From Micromonospora sp. CB01531 (GTDB taxonomy: Bacteria; Actinomycetota; Actinomycetes; Mycobacteriales; Micromonosporaceae), in contig NZ_LWLS01000002.1 of NCBI RefSeq assembly GCF_001905095.1, forward strand, positions 124,001 through 188,000: DNA of 64,000 bases, read 5' to 3'. The notes beneath the pieces were generated by a model, which searched no databases, was not told the DNA's origin, and worked only from the letters and a program-made list of their open reading frames with translations. This document shows, piece by piece, positions 52,850 to 60,235 of the stretch. Position 1 is the first letter of the stretch. Every line of letters begins with the position of its first letter. A program made the translations under genes and the position numbers.

Positions 52850-53503
52850 ATGCGACATCTCTGGAGCTTCCTCGCCGGGTTGGTGGTGGCGCCCGTCACC
52901 TGGGTGCTCGTCACCCTCGGTCAGGACGGGTCTGCAGGCACCGTGCACCGCTGGGTGGAGATCGGCACCTACAGCACGCCCAACCTGATCGAGCCGGCCG
53001 TGTACCTCGGCGTCGCCGGCATCCTGCTCGGCCTGCTCGGCACGCTGCGCTTCTCGCCGCTCGGTCCGCTCGTGGCCGGGCTGCTGCTGACCATCCCGTA
53101 CCTCGGGATGTTCGTCGCGCCATTCACCGTCCGGGACCGGATCCCCGAGGGCTGGAAGGTGCTCGGGGACCCGCTGCCACTGCGCCAGCCGGTGGAAAAC
53201 GGCACGCTGTTCCTGATCGGCATGCTGCTGCTGATGGCCGTGCTCAGCGGGCAGCGCTGGCGGCAGTGGCCCGGGCGGCCGGCGGCCGAGGCGGAGCTGA
53301 CCTCGGCCGACAAGCCGATCGAGCAGACCCAGTCGTTCAGCGCCTGGCCCCCGGCCGACACGACGGACACCGCCCCGCTGACGCTGGGTTACCCCGACGC
53401 CACCCCCACCGAGCCCCTGCCCCGCCGCAGCGCCGGCGAGTCGCCGTGGTCCGCGCCGCCGCGGGCGACCGGCCGACCGGAGGGCACCACCGAGACCCGT
53501 TGA
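52850..53503 (+). CDS. Hypothetical membrane protein
   Basis: 217 residues. Four hydrophobic segments are visible (LWSFLAGLVVAPVTWVLVTL, VYLGVAGILLGLLGTL, LGPLVAGLLLTIPYLGMFVA, NGTLFLIGMLLLMAVLSG). A Pro/Thr/Ser-rich C-terminal tail of about 80 residues follows. No family recognised. It is followed by a strong terminator shared with the convergent response-regulator gene. Confidence 0.7.
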   Translation: MRHLWSFLAGLVVAPVTWVLVTLGQDGSAGTVHRWVEIGTYSTPNLIEPAVYLGVAGILLGLLGTLRFSPLGPLVAGLLLTIPYLGMFVAPFTVRDRIPEGWKVLGDPLPLRQPVENGTLFLIGMLLLMAVLSGQRWRQWPGRPAAEAELTSADKPIEQTQSFSAWPPADTTDTAPLTLGYPDATPTEPLPRRSAGESPWSAPPRATGRPEGTTETR

Positions 53504-53508
53504 GCACC

Positions 53509-53538
53509 GCGGGCGGGCCGGGTTCCCGGCCCGCCCGC
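53509..53538. terminator. bidirectional GC-rich terminator hairpin
   Basis: GCGGGCGGGCCGGG at 53,509-53,522 is followed, after two T bases, by its perfect complement at 53,525-53,538. It lies 6 bases after the membrane protein stop and 23 bases past the stop of the leftward response regulator. Confidence 0.78.
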
Positions 53539-53560
53539 CCGATCATCGCGGCCGGCCTGG

Positions 53561-54202
53561 TCAGCCGTTCTCCAGGGTAAGCAGGCCGCGGCGGAAGGCG
53601 GCGGCGACGGCAGCGGCTCGGTCGTTGACGCCGAGCTTCGTGTAGATGTGCAGCACGTGGCTCTTCACCGTGGCCTCGCTGATGAACAGGCGCGCGGCGG
53701 CTTCGCGGTTGGTGGCGCCCTCGGCGATGAGGCGGAGGACCTCCAACTCCCGGGAGCTCAGCGGGTCGGCGGGCGTGCGGACCTGGCCGAGGAGGCGGGT
53801 GGCCACCGACGGGGAGAGCACGGCTTCGCCCCGCGCCGCCGTACGGACGGCATGGACGAGCTCGTCGCGGCCGGTGTCCTTGAGGACGTAGCCGGTGGCC
53901 CCGGCCTCGACGGCGGGCACGACGTCCCGGTCGGTGTCGTAGGTGGTGAGGACGAGGACGCGGGCCGCGATGCCGAGCCCGGCGAGTTCCTTGATCGCGG
54001 CGACGCCGTCCATCCTGGGCATCCGCAGGTCCATGAGGATCACGTCGGGGTTCAGCGCCCGCGCGAGTGCGACGGCCTCGGCACCGTCTCCGGCCTCGCC
54101 GAGCACCTCGAATCCCGGGTCGCCGGCGAACATGCCGCGGATGCCGTCGCGCACGACCGGATGGTCGTCGACGATCAGCAGCCGGATCAGAGGCTCAGCC
54201 AC
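53561..54202 (-). CDS. NarL/FixJ-family response regulator
   Basis: 213 residues. The receiver domain has IRLLIVDDHPVVRDGIRG (acidic pocket), the phosphorylated Asp in NPDVILMDLRMPRMDGVAAI and the switch Lys in VLKDTGRDELV. The C-terminal LuxR-type HTH reads SRELEVLRLIAEGATNREAA then FISEATVKSHVLHIYTKLGV. It overlaps the sensor kinase gene by eight bases. The adjoining ABC exporter genes are its likely targets. Confidence 0.92.
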   Translation of the reverse strand: MAEPLIRLLIVDDHPVVRDGIRGMFAGDPGFEVLGEAGDGAEAVALARALNPDVILMDLRMPRMDGVAAIKELAGLGIAARVLVLTTYDTDRDVVPAVEAGATGYVLKDTGRDELVHAVRTAARGEAVLSPSVATRLLGQVRTPADPLSSRELEVLRLIAEGATNREAAARLFISEATVKSHVLHIYTKLGVNDRAAAVAAAFRRGLLTLENG

Positions 54203-55358
54203 GGGCCACCGCCGGAACGCTCGCGGAGATCGCCGTGCCGAGGCCGGGCTCCGACTCGATCGCCAGCGTGCCGGCCAGCCGGCTGACCCGCTTGCGCATC
54301 GAGGCCAGGCCGAAGCCGCCGCCGTCCCGGACCCGCTCGGGATCGAACCCGGCGCCGTCGTCGCGCACGTCCAGGGTGACCAGGTCCTCCATGTACGACA
54401 GGGTCAGCCCGACCCGGGACGCGCCGGCGTGCTTGGCCGCGTTGGCCAGGGCCTCCTGCGCGGTGCGCAGCAGCGTCTCCTCAACCTCGGGATGCATGGG
54501 CCGGACCGTACCAGTGGTGGCGAAATCCACCCGTACGCCGTTGAGCTCGCCCCACCCGGTGACGATGTCTCGCAGCGCCTCGGGCAGCGGCGCCGCCGCC
54601 AGCTGGCCCGGTCCCACCGCGTGCACCGAGCGCCGGGCCTCGGCCAGGCTCTCCCGTGCCAGCCGTACCGCGTTGTCCACATGGCGCCGCCAGTCCTCGG
54701 CCTGCTGCGCCGCTTGGAGCTGGGTGATGATGCCGGTCAGTCCCTGGGCGAGGGTGTCGTGGATCTCCGCCGCCATGCGCTGCCGTTCGTCGAGCACGCC
54801 CCCCTCGCGTGCCTGGACCAGCAGTTGGGCGTGCAGTCCCGCGTTCTCCCGCAGCGCCTCCTCGAGCTGCGCCACCATGCGCTGGCGTTCGGCGCTTCGC
54901 TCGGCCGTGACCTCGCCGACGAAGCTGAACAGGCCGACCACCGCCACGATGGCGGCGATGAAGAACAGGTAGGTGAGGATTCCGGACGGGGTCGGATCGG
55001 GCAGACCGCCACCGTAGGCCGCGACGCTGATCGTCGCCGTGGCGGTCACCCCGATGAACCGCCAATATCCCTTCAGGTACTGCCAGGAGTGGAGGTATCC
55101 AACAAATCCGAAGAAGCTCGCAAACCACATCCCTCGGGTGCAGAGCACTCCGATCAGCACCACGAGCCCAGCCACGTAGACCGCACCGCGCGGTACCAGC
55201 CAGATCCAGGCGGCGGCGAACGCGGCCAGGCCGAGCGTGGCCCACGACCTGCCGGCGGTCAGCAGGGCGAGCACCGTGGAGGTCGCCAGCAGGACGTACG
55301 GCGCCGCCGCCAGCTGCCGCTCCAGCAGCCGCTCCCACCGGTCGAGCCGCCTGGTCAT
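54195..55358 (-). CDS. Sensor histidine kinase (HisKA_3/NarX type)
   Basis: 387 residues. Six or so membrane helices fill the first 160 residues without an obvious extracellular domain, suggesting sensing within the membrane. The phospho-acceptor His is in MAAEIHDTLAQGLTGIITQL. The ATPase boxes are NAAKHAGASRVGLTL, DVRDDGAGFDPERV and GGFGLASMRKRVSRLAG. Membrane-sensing kinases of this kind beside an ABC-2 exporter often answer to envelope stress or an antibiotic, which is inference here. Confidence 0.9.
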   Translation of the reverse strand: MTRRLDRWERLLERQLAAAPYVLLATSTVLALLTAGRSWATLGLAAFAAAWIWLVPRGAVYVAGLVVLIGVLCTRGMWFASFFGFVGYLHSWQYLKGYWRFIGVTATATISVAAYGGGLPDPTPSGILTYLFFIAAIVAVVGLFSFVGEVTAERSAERQRMVAQLEEALRENAGLHAQLLVQAREGGVLDERQRMAAEIHDTLAQGLTGIITQLQAAQQAEDWRRHVDNAVRLARESLAEARRSVHAVGPGQLAAAPLPEALRDIVTGWGELNGVRVDFATTGTVRPMHPEVEETLLRTAQEALANAAKHAGASRVGLTLSYMEDLVTLDVRDDGAGFDPERVRDGGGFGLASMRKRVSRLAGTLAIESEPGLGTAISASVPAVARG

Positions 55359-55361
55359 CGC

Positions 55362-56057
55362 TCACTCCCAGCGGAAGTACTTCGCCGCAGCGATGCTGAC
55401 GACCACGGCGTACGCGGCCAGCACACCGAGCAGCAGGGGACTGGGAGCTGCGTCCGCCCAGACGTCCCGCAGGCACTGCCGGAATGCGCCCAGCGGGGTG
55501 TATTCCCCGATCCGGGCCACGATAGTGGGCATCTGATCCGTGGGCTGCATGAGCCCGGCGAGGTAGGCCATCGGGAAGTACAGCAGGACACCGATCCCGT
55601 TGGCCGCCCGGCCGTTCGGCGCCACCGCCGCGATGAGCAGGCCGACCGCGAACATGGCCGCCGTACCGAACAGGAAGGCCAGCACACCGGGCAGCACCCG
55701 GGTGGGCAGGTGCGCGCCCAGGACGGTACCCGCCACCGCCAGCAGCAGGGCGCACGCGGTCAGGGCGAGGACGAACTGCAGGAGCAGCTGCACCACCAGC
55801 AGGTTTCCTGGGCGGACCGGCGTGGTGGAGAGCCTGCGCAGGATGCCCCGCTCGCGGTAGGTGGCCATGGTGGTCGGCAGCAGGTACAGACCCACGAGCC
55901 CCACGGCGATCGCCAGCGCCATCGGCAGGAGCACGGTGTCACCCCGCTCGATGGAGCTGCCGAAGACCACCAGGATGAAGAGCGGGATGAGCAGCGCGAA
56001 CATCGCCCCAGGTTCCCTGGTCAGCAACTTCAGCTCGACGATGGCGAGCTTGGTCAT
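55362..56057 (-). CDS. ABC-2 type transporter permease
   Basis: 231 residues with six hydrophobic segments. Typical ABC-2 features are ELKLLTREPGAMFALLIPLF at the start, TMATYRERGILRRLSTTPVR in the cytoplasmic loop and LLYFPMAYLAGLMQPTDQMP. Together with the ATPase 12 bases upstream it forms an exporter of unknown substrate, probably a drug or lipid. The sensor kinase gene begins 3 bases after its stop codon, so all four genes form one operon. Confidence 0.88.
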   Translation of the reverse strand: MTKLAIVELKLLTREPGAMFALLIPLFILVVFGSSIERGDTVLLPMALAIAVGLVGLYLLPTTMATYRERGILRRLSTTPVRPGNLLVVQLLLQFVLALTACALLLAVAGTVLGAHLPTRVLPGVLAFLFGTAAMFAVGLLIAAVAPNGRAANGIGVLLYFPMAYLAGLMQPTDQMPTIVARIGEYTPLGAFRQCLRDVWADAAPSPLLLGVLAAYAVVVSIAAAKYFRWE

Positions 56058-56069
56058 GGTCTTCCTCCG

Positions 56070-56981
56070 TCAGTGGGTGGCGTCGAACGAGCGGCCGGTC
56101 AGGGCGACGAACGCGTCGTCGAGGGTGCGCTTGTCGATGCGCAGGTCGCTGACCAGGACGTGGTGGCGGGCGAGTTGTGCGGTGACCGCCGTGGCGAAGT
56201 CACCCCTGCCGGTGACGACCACCCGGTTTCCCGTCCGGGTCACGCCGGTCACCCCGGGCAGCCCGCCCAGCTCGACCATGTCCCCAGCCATCACCGTGAA
56301 CCGCATGTGGTGCTCGGCATCGATCCCGTCGACCAACCCGGACGGGGTGTCCATCGCAACGACCCTGCCGCCGTCGAACACGGCGACGCGGTCGCAGAGC
56401 TCCTCCACCTCGTCCATGAAGTGGCTGACCAGCACCACTGTCACGCCGCTCGCCCGGACGCGCTTGATCAGCTCCCAGGTGGTGCGGCGCGCCTGCGGGT
56501 CGAGCCCCGTGGTCAACTCATCGAGAAACGCCACCTGCGGATTGCCCACCAACGCCAGCGCAATGAACAGCCGTTGTTTCTGGCCACCGGACAGCTTCCC
56601 GAAGCGGGCGTTGCGCTTCTCCGTCAGCGCCCACTCCTCCAGCAGCCCACGCCAGTCCCGGGGTTTGGCATAGAAGGAGGCGTACAGGTCGAGCACCTCC
56701 CACACCAGGATGTTCTCCGGCAACTGCGTGTGCTGGAGCTGCACCCCGACCTGCTCGCGTACCTTGCGCCCGTCCTTCACCGGGTCGAGGCCGAGCACCC
56801 TGATCGACCCGCCGTCGGGCCGCCGCAGCCCCTCCACGCACTCCACGGTGGTGGTCTTGCCGGCGCCGTTCGGCCCGAGTATGCCGAAGATCTCGCCCTC
56901 CTCCACCGAGAACGACACCCCGTCCAGAACGGTCAGGTCCGCGTACCCCTTGCGGAGGTCGTTGACTTCGATGACTGCCAT
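56070..56981 (-). CDS. ABC transporter ATP-binding protein (DrrA-like)
   Basis: 303 residues. Walker A is GPNGAGKTTTVECVEG, the signature KLSGGQKQRLFIALALVGNP, Walker B VAFLDELTTGLDPQARR (Leu where Pro is usual), and the switch His VVLVSHFMDEVEEL. The C-terminal 80 residues are the extension of DrrA-type exporters (HHMRFTVMAGDMVELGGLPG). First gene of the four-gene exporter/two-component operon. Confidence 0.9.
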   Translation of the reverse strand: MAVIEVNDLRKGYADLTVLDGVSFSVEEGEIFGILGPNGAGKTTTVECVEGLRRPDGGSIRVLGLDPVKDGRKVREQVGVQLQHTQLPENILVWEVLDLYASFYAKPRDWRGLLEEWALTEKRNARFGKLSGGQKQRLFIALALVGNPQVAFLDELTTGLDPQARRTTWELIKRVRASGVTVVLVSHFMDEVEELCDRVAVFDGGRVVAMDTPSGLVDGIDAEHHMRFTVMAGDMVELGGLPGVTGVTRTGNRVVVTGRGDFATAVTAQLARHHVLVSDLRIDKRTLDDAFVALTGRSFDATH

Positions 56982-57033
56982 GGCTCAAGCATCTTTTGCC
57001 TGTCGCCGGGGCGAATCGATCTGCCAGCCATGC

Positions 57034-57171
57034 TCAGCCCGGGATCCTGCTGACCAGAAAATCCACCGACTGGTTGATGCGCGGCCCGAGGAACTGTGGC
57101 GCCGCGGGGACCTCCTCGAAGACAGCGAACCCCGCCTCCCGCAAACGGGAGACGGGGTTCCGCAGGTCAAC
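57034..57171 (-). pseudogene. possible short coding remnant downstream of the acyl-CoA dehydrogenase
   Basis: Reading on past the dehydrogenase stop in another frame gives about 45 residues with high third-position GC (VDLRNPVSRLREAG, FAVFEEVPAAPQFLG, PRINQSVDFLVSRIPG) ending in TGA. There is no start codon with a ribosome site. A terminator hairpin lies inside it. It may be the relic of a gene end or chance. Confidence 0.25.
57127..57160 (-). terminator. intrinsic terminator hairpin after the acyl-CoA dehydrogenase gene
   Basis: GAACCCCGCCTCCCG at 57,127-57,141 pairs with CGGGAGACGGGGTTC at 57,146-57,160 (one mismatch) around the loop CAAA. It starts 14 bases after the leftward stop codon. 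Confidence 0.8.
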
Positions 57172-57173
57172 GC

Positions 57174-58334
57174 CTACTTCATCAGCTGGCGGGCCATGAC
57201 GATGCGCTGCACCTGGTTGGTGCCCTCGTAGATCTGGGTGATCTTGGCATCCCGCATCATCCGCTCGACAGGGTAGTCGCGGGTGTAGCCGTAACCGCCG
57301 AGCAGCTGCACGGCGTCCGTGGTGATCTCCATGGCGGCGTCCGAGGCGAAGCACTTCGCGGCGGCGCCGAAGTAGGTAAGGTCCGCGTCACCCCGCTCGG
57401 ACTTGCCGGCGGCGGCGTAGGTGAGCTGCCGGGCGGCCTCCAGCTTCATGCCCATGTCGGCGAGCATGAACTGGATGCCCTGGAAGTCGGCGACGGGCTT
57501 GCCGAACTGCTTGCGCTCCTGGACGTAGCCCTTGGCGTAGTCCAGCGCGCCCTGGGCGATGCCGACCGCCTGAGCGGCGATGGTGACCCGGGTGTGATCC
57601 AGGGTCCGCATGGCGGTGGCGAAGCCGGTGCCCTCCCCGCCGATCATGCGGTCCGCCGGGATCCGCACGCTGTCGAAGTAGACCTCACGGGTGGGCGAGC
57701 CCTTGATGCCGAGCTTCTTCTCCGGCGCGCCGAAGCTGACCCCGGGGTCGGACTTCTCCACCACGAACGCGGAGATGCCCTTCGACCGCGCTGTGGGATC
57801 CGTCATAGCGAAGACGGTGTAGTACTCGGAGACCCCGGCGTTGGTGATCCACCGCTTCACGCCGTTGAGCACCCAGTGGTCGCCGTCCCGGACCGCCTTC
57901 GTGGTCATCGAGGCGGCGTCGCTACCCGCCTCCGGCTCGGAGAGGCAGTACGAGAACATCGCGTCGCCGGCCGCGACCGGGGTCAGGTACTTCCGCTTGA
58001 GCTCCTCGGAGCCGGCCAGGATCAGCGGCATGGTGCCCAGCTTGTTCACCGCCGGGATCAGCGAGGACGCAGCGCAGGCACGGGCCACCTCCTCGATCAC
58101 GATGGCCGTGGCCAGCGCGTCCGCGCCGGCGCCGCCATACTCGACGGGGATGTGCGGGGCATGGAAGTCGGCCGTCCGCAGCGCGTCGTACGACGCCTTG
58201 GGGAACTCACCCGTCTCATCCGCCTCGGCGGCCTGCGGAGCCACCTTCGCCGCACAGACCTCCCGCACCGCCTCCCGGATCGCCTCGTGCTCCTCCGGCA
58301 ATCGGTAGACGTCGAACGACTGCTCCGCGGCCAT
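57174..58334 (-). CDS. Acyl-CoA dehydrogenase
   Basis: 386 residues from ATG 58,334 (GGAGGGG upstream). FAD-dependent beta-oxidation-type enzyme: FHAPHIPVEYGGAGADALAT, MFSYCLSEPEAGSDAASMT (flavin and substrate contact), GIKGSPTREVYFDSVRIPAD, LLGGYGYTRDYPVERMMRDA and the catalytic-base region KITQIYEGTNQVQRIVMAR. The acyl specificity (short or branched chain) cannot be read. It passes electrons to ETF. Divergent from the nucleotide-sugar dehydrogenase gene. Confidence 0.9.
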   Translation of the reverse strand: MAAEQSFDVYRLPEEHEAIREAVREVCAAKVAPQAAEADETGEFPKASYDALRTADFHAPHIPVEYGGAGADALATAIVIEEVARACAASSLIPAVNKLGTMPLILAGSEELKRKYLTPVAAGDAMFSYCLSEPEAGSDAASMTTKAVRDGDHWVLNGVKRWITNAGVSEYYTVFAMTDPTARSKGISAFVVEKSDPGVSFGAPEKKLGIKGSPTREVYFDSVRIPADRMIGGEGTGFATAMRTLDHTRVTIAAQAVGIAQGALDYAKGYVQERKQFGKPVADFQGIQFMLADMGMKLEAARQLTYAAAGKSERGDADLTYFGAAAKCFASDAAMEITTDAVQLLGGYGYTRDYPVERMMRDAKITQIYEGTNQVQRIVMARQLMK

Positions 58335-58579
58335 GTGGCCCCTCCCCTTCACCGCTAAGATGCGCAAGCCGAGCGCTTTGAGTGCCGCCGACCGCACAGA
58401 GTCAAGGATAGCGACCGAGGATTCGGGGCTCCTTACCGCCGCGTAGGCTCGAGCATGATGGGCGTCGAAGCCGAGCGATGACCACAGCACCACAGGAAGT
58501 CCCCCCACCGGCGCCCGGCCAGGCGCCGCAGCAGAATGCGACGCAAGGAAGCGCCGCCAGTGCGAGCGGAGAGACAGGC

Positions 58580-60007
58580 GTGACGATCCCCTACCCGAAC
58601 ACCCAGCCGGTGCCGGCCATCGCCGCGGTGACCCCGCCCTCGGGTGCCGCTCGACCCCGAGTGACCTTCCTCGGCACCGGCTACCTCGGTGCGACGTACG
58701 CCATCTGTTACGCCGAGCTCGGCTACGAGGTGCTCGGCTTCGACGTCGACGCCGACAAGATCGCCAAGCTGAACGCCGGCGAGGTCCCGATCCACGAGCC
58801 CGGCCTGGACGAGCTGCTCCGGCGCAACCTGGCCGCCGGCCGGCTCCGGTTCAGCACCGACATCCAGGAGACCGCCGACTTCGGCGACGTGCACTTCATC
58901 TGCGTGGGCACCCCGCAGCGGGCCGACGGCATGGGCGCCGACCTGTCGTACGTCGAGGCGTCGGTGACCAGCCTCGCCCAGCACCTGACCCGCAAGGCCC
59001 TGATCGTCGGCAAGTCCACCGTCCCGGTGGGCACCGCCGAGTGGGTGGAGCAGCTGGTCGGCAAGCACACCACGGCCGACCTGGGCGTCGAGGTGGCGTG
59101 GAGCCCCGAGTTCCTCCAGGAGGGCTTCGCCGTCGACGACGTGCTGCGACCCAACCGGATCGTGGTCGGGGTCAAGAGCGAGTGGGCCAACGGGATGCTC
59201 TACGCCGCCCACAAGGGCGTCTTCGACCTGGCCGCCACCGAGGACCGCGAGGTGCCGCTGGTGGTCACCGACTTCGCCACCGCCGAGCTGGTCAAGGTCG
59301 CCGCGAACGCCTTCCTCGCCACCAAGATCTCCTTCATCAACGCGATGGCCGAGGTCTGCGAGGCCGCCGGCGGCGACGTCACCCAGCTGGCCCGCTCGAT
59401 CGGGTACGACCCCCGCATCGGCAACCGGTTCCTCCAGGCCGGGCTCGGCTTCGGCGGCGCCTGCCTGCCCAAGGACATCCGGGCCTTCCAGGCCCGCGCC
59501 CAGGAGCTCGGCGCCGGCGAGGCGCTGCGCTTCCTACACGAGGTCGACCTGATCAACCTGCGCCGGCGGACCCGGGTGGTCCAGCTCGCCGCCGAGCTGC
59601 TCGGCCGCCGGTCGGGCCCGGCCGGCCCGGACCTCTCCGGCACCCGGATCGCGGTGCTCGGCGCCACCTTCAAACCGAACACCGACGACGTCCGGGACGC
59701 CCCGGCGCTGGCGGTCGCCTCGCTGCTCGGCAAGGCCGGCGCCGACGTGCACGTGTTCGACCCGCAGGGCATCGAGAACGCGCGCCGGGCGGTACCCGAG
59801 CTGACCTACGAGGCGAGCATGACCGAGGCCGTGCGCGACGCCGATCTGGTCTGCGTGCTCACCGAGTGGGCCGAGTTCCGCAACGCCGACCCGGTCGCCC
59901 TGGGTGAGCTGGTCAACGGCCGCAAGGTGGTCGACGGTCGCAACTGCCTCGACTCCACCTTGTGGACGCAGGCGGGCTGGGAGTACCGCGGCATGGGTCG
60001 CCCCTGA
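58580..60007 (+). CDS. UDP-glucose / GDP-mannose 6-dehydrogenase family protein
   Basis: 475 residues from GTG 58,580, chosen for CGGAGAG about 8 bases upstream; an ATG at 58,478 in frame would add 34 low-complexity residues. The NAD motif is VTFLGTGYLGATYAICYAEL, the mid-domain VAWSPEFLQEGFAVDDVLRP, and the catalytic cysteine lies in GLGFGGACLPKDIRAF. The C-terminal domain has VLGATFKPNTDDVRDAPALA. It oxidises a nucleotide hexose to the uronate for envelope polysaccharide; UDP-glucose is the commoner substrate, GDP-mannose cannot be excluded. Confidence 0.87.
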   Translation: MTIPYPNTQPVPAIAAVTPPSGAARPRVTFLGTGYLGATYAICYAELGYEVLGFDVDADKIAKLNAGEVPIHEPGLDELLRRNLAAGRLRFSTDIQETADFGDVHFICVGTPQRADGMGADLSYVEASVTSLAQHLTRKALIVGKSTVPVGTAEWVEQLVGKHTTADLGVEVAWSPEFLQEGFAVDDVLRPNRIVVGVKSEWANGMLYAAHKGVFDLAATEDREVPLVVTDFATAELVKVAANAFLATKISFINAMAEVCEAAGGDVTQLARSIGYDPRIGNRFLQAGLGFGGACLPKDIRAFQARAQELGAGEALRFLHEVDLINLRRRTRVVQLAAELLGRRSGPAGPDLSGTRIAVLGATFKPNTDDVRDAPALAVASLLGKAGADVHVFDPQGIENARRAVPELTYEASMTEAVRDADLVCVLTEWAEFRNADPVALGELVNGRKVVDGRNCLDSTLWTQAGWEYRGMGRP

Positions 60008-60013
60008 CCCACG

Positions 60014-60057
60014 GACCGTTCCGGCTCGGCGCGGCCGCGCCACGCCCCGGAACGGTC
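60014..60057 (+). terminator. hairpin after the nucleotide-sugar dehydrogenase gene
   Basis: GACCGTTCCGG at 60,014-60,024 pairs perfectly with CCGGAACGGTC at 60,047-60,057 around a 22-base GC-rich loop, 7 bases past the stop. The rest of the gap to 60,235 shows only the ribosome site of the next gene. Confidence 0.65.
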
Positions 60058-60235
60058 GATCGGCACCCATCCCGGCTCCACACGTGCGCCGCCGGGCCGC
60101 GACCCGGCAGGGTCGACCGGCCCGGCGGTCTTTTGTTGCGCCGAACGCGCCGGCAACGGTCGAAATCCGCGCCCGGTCAAGGCATGCTGCGACAGTGGAG
60201 GTCCACAGTGCGGGCCGGCCGGACGGAGGGGTGTC

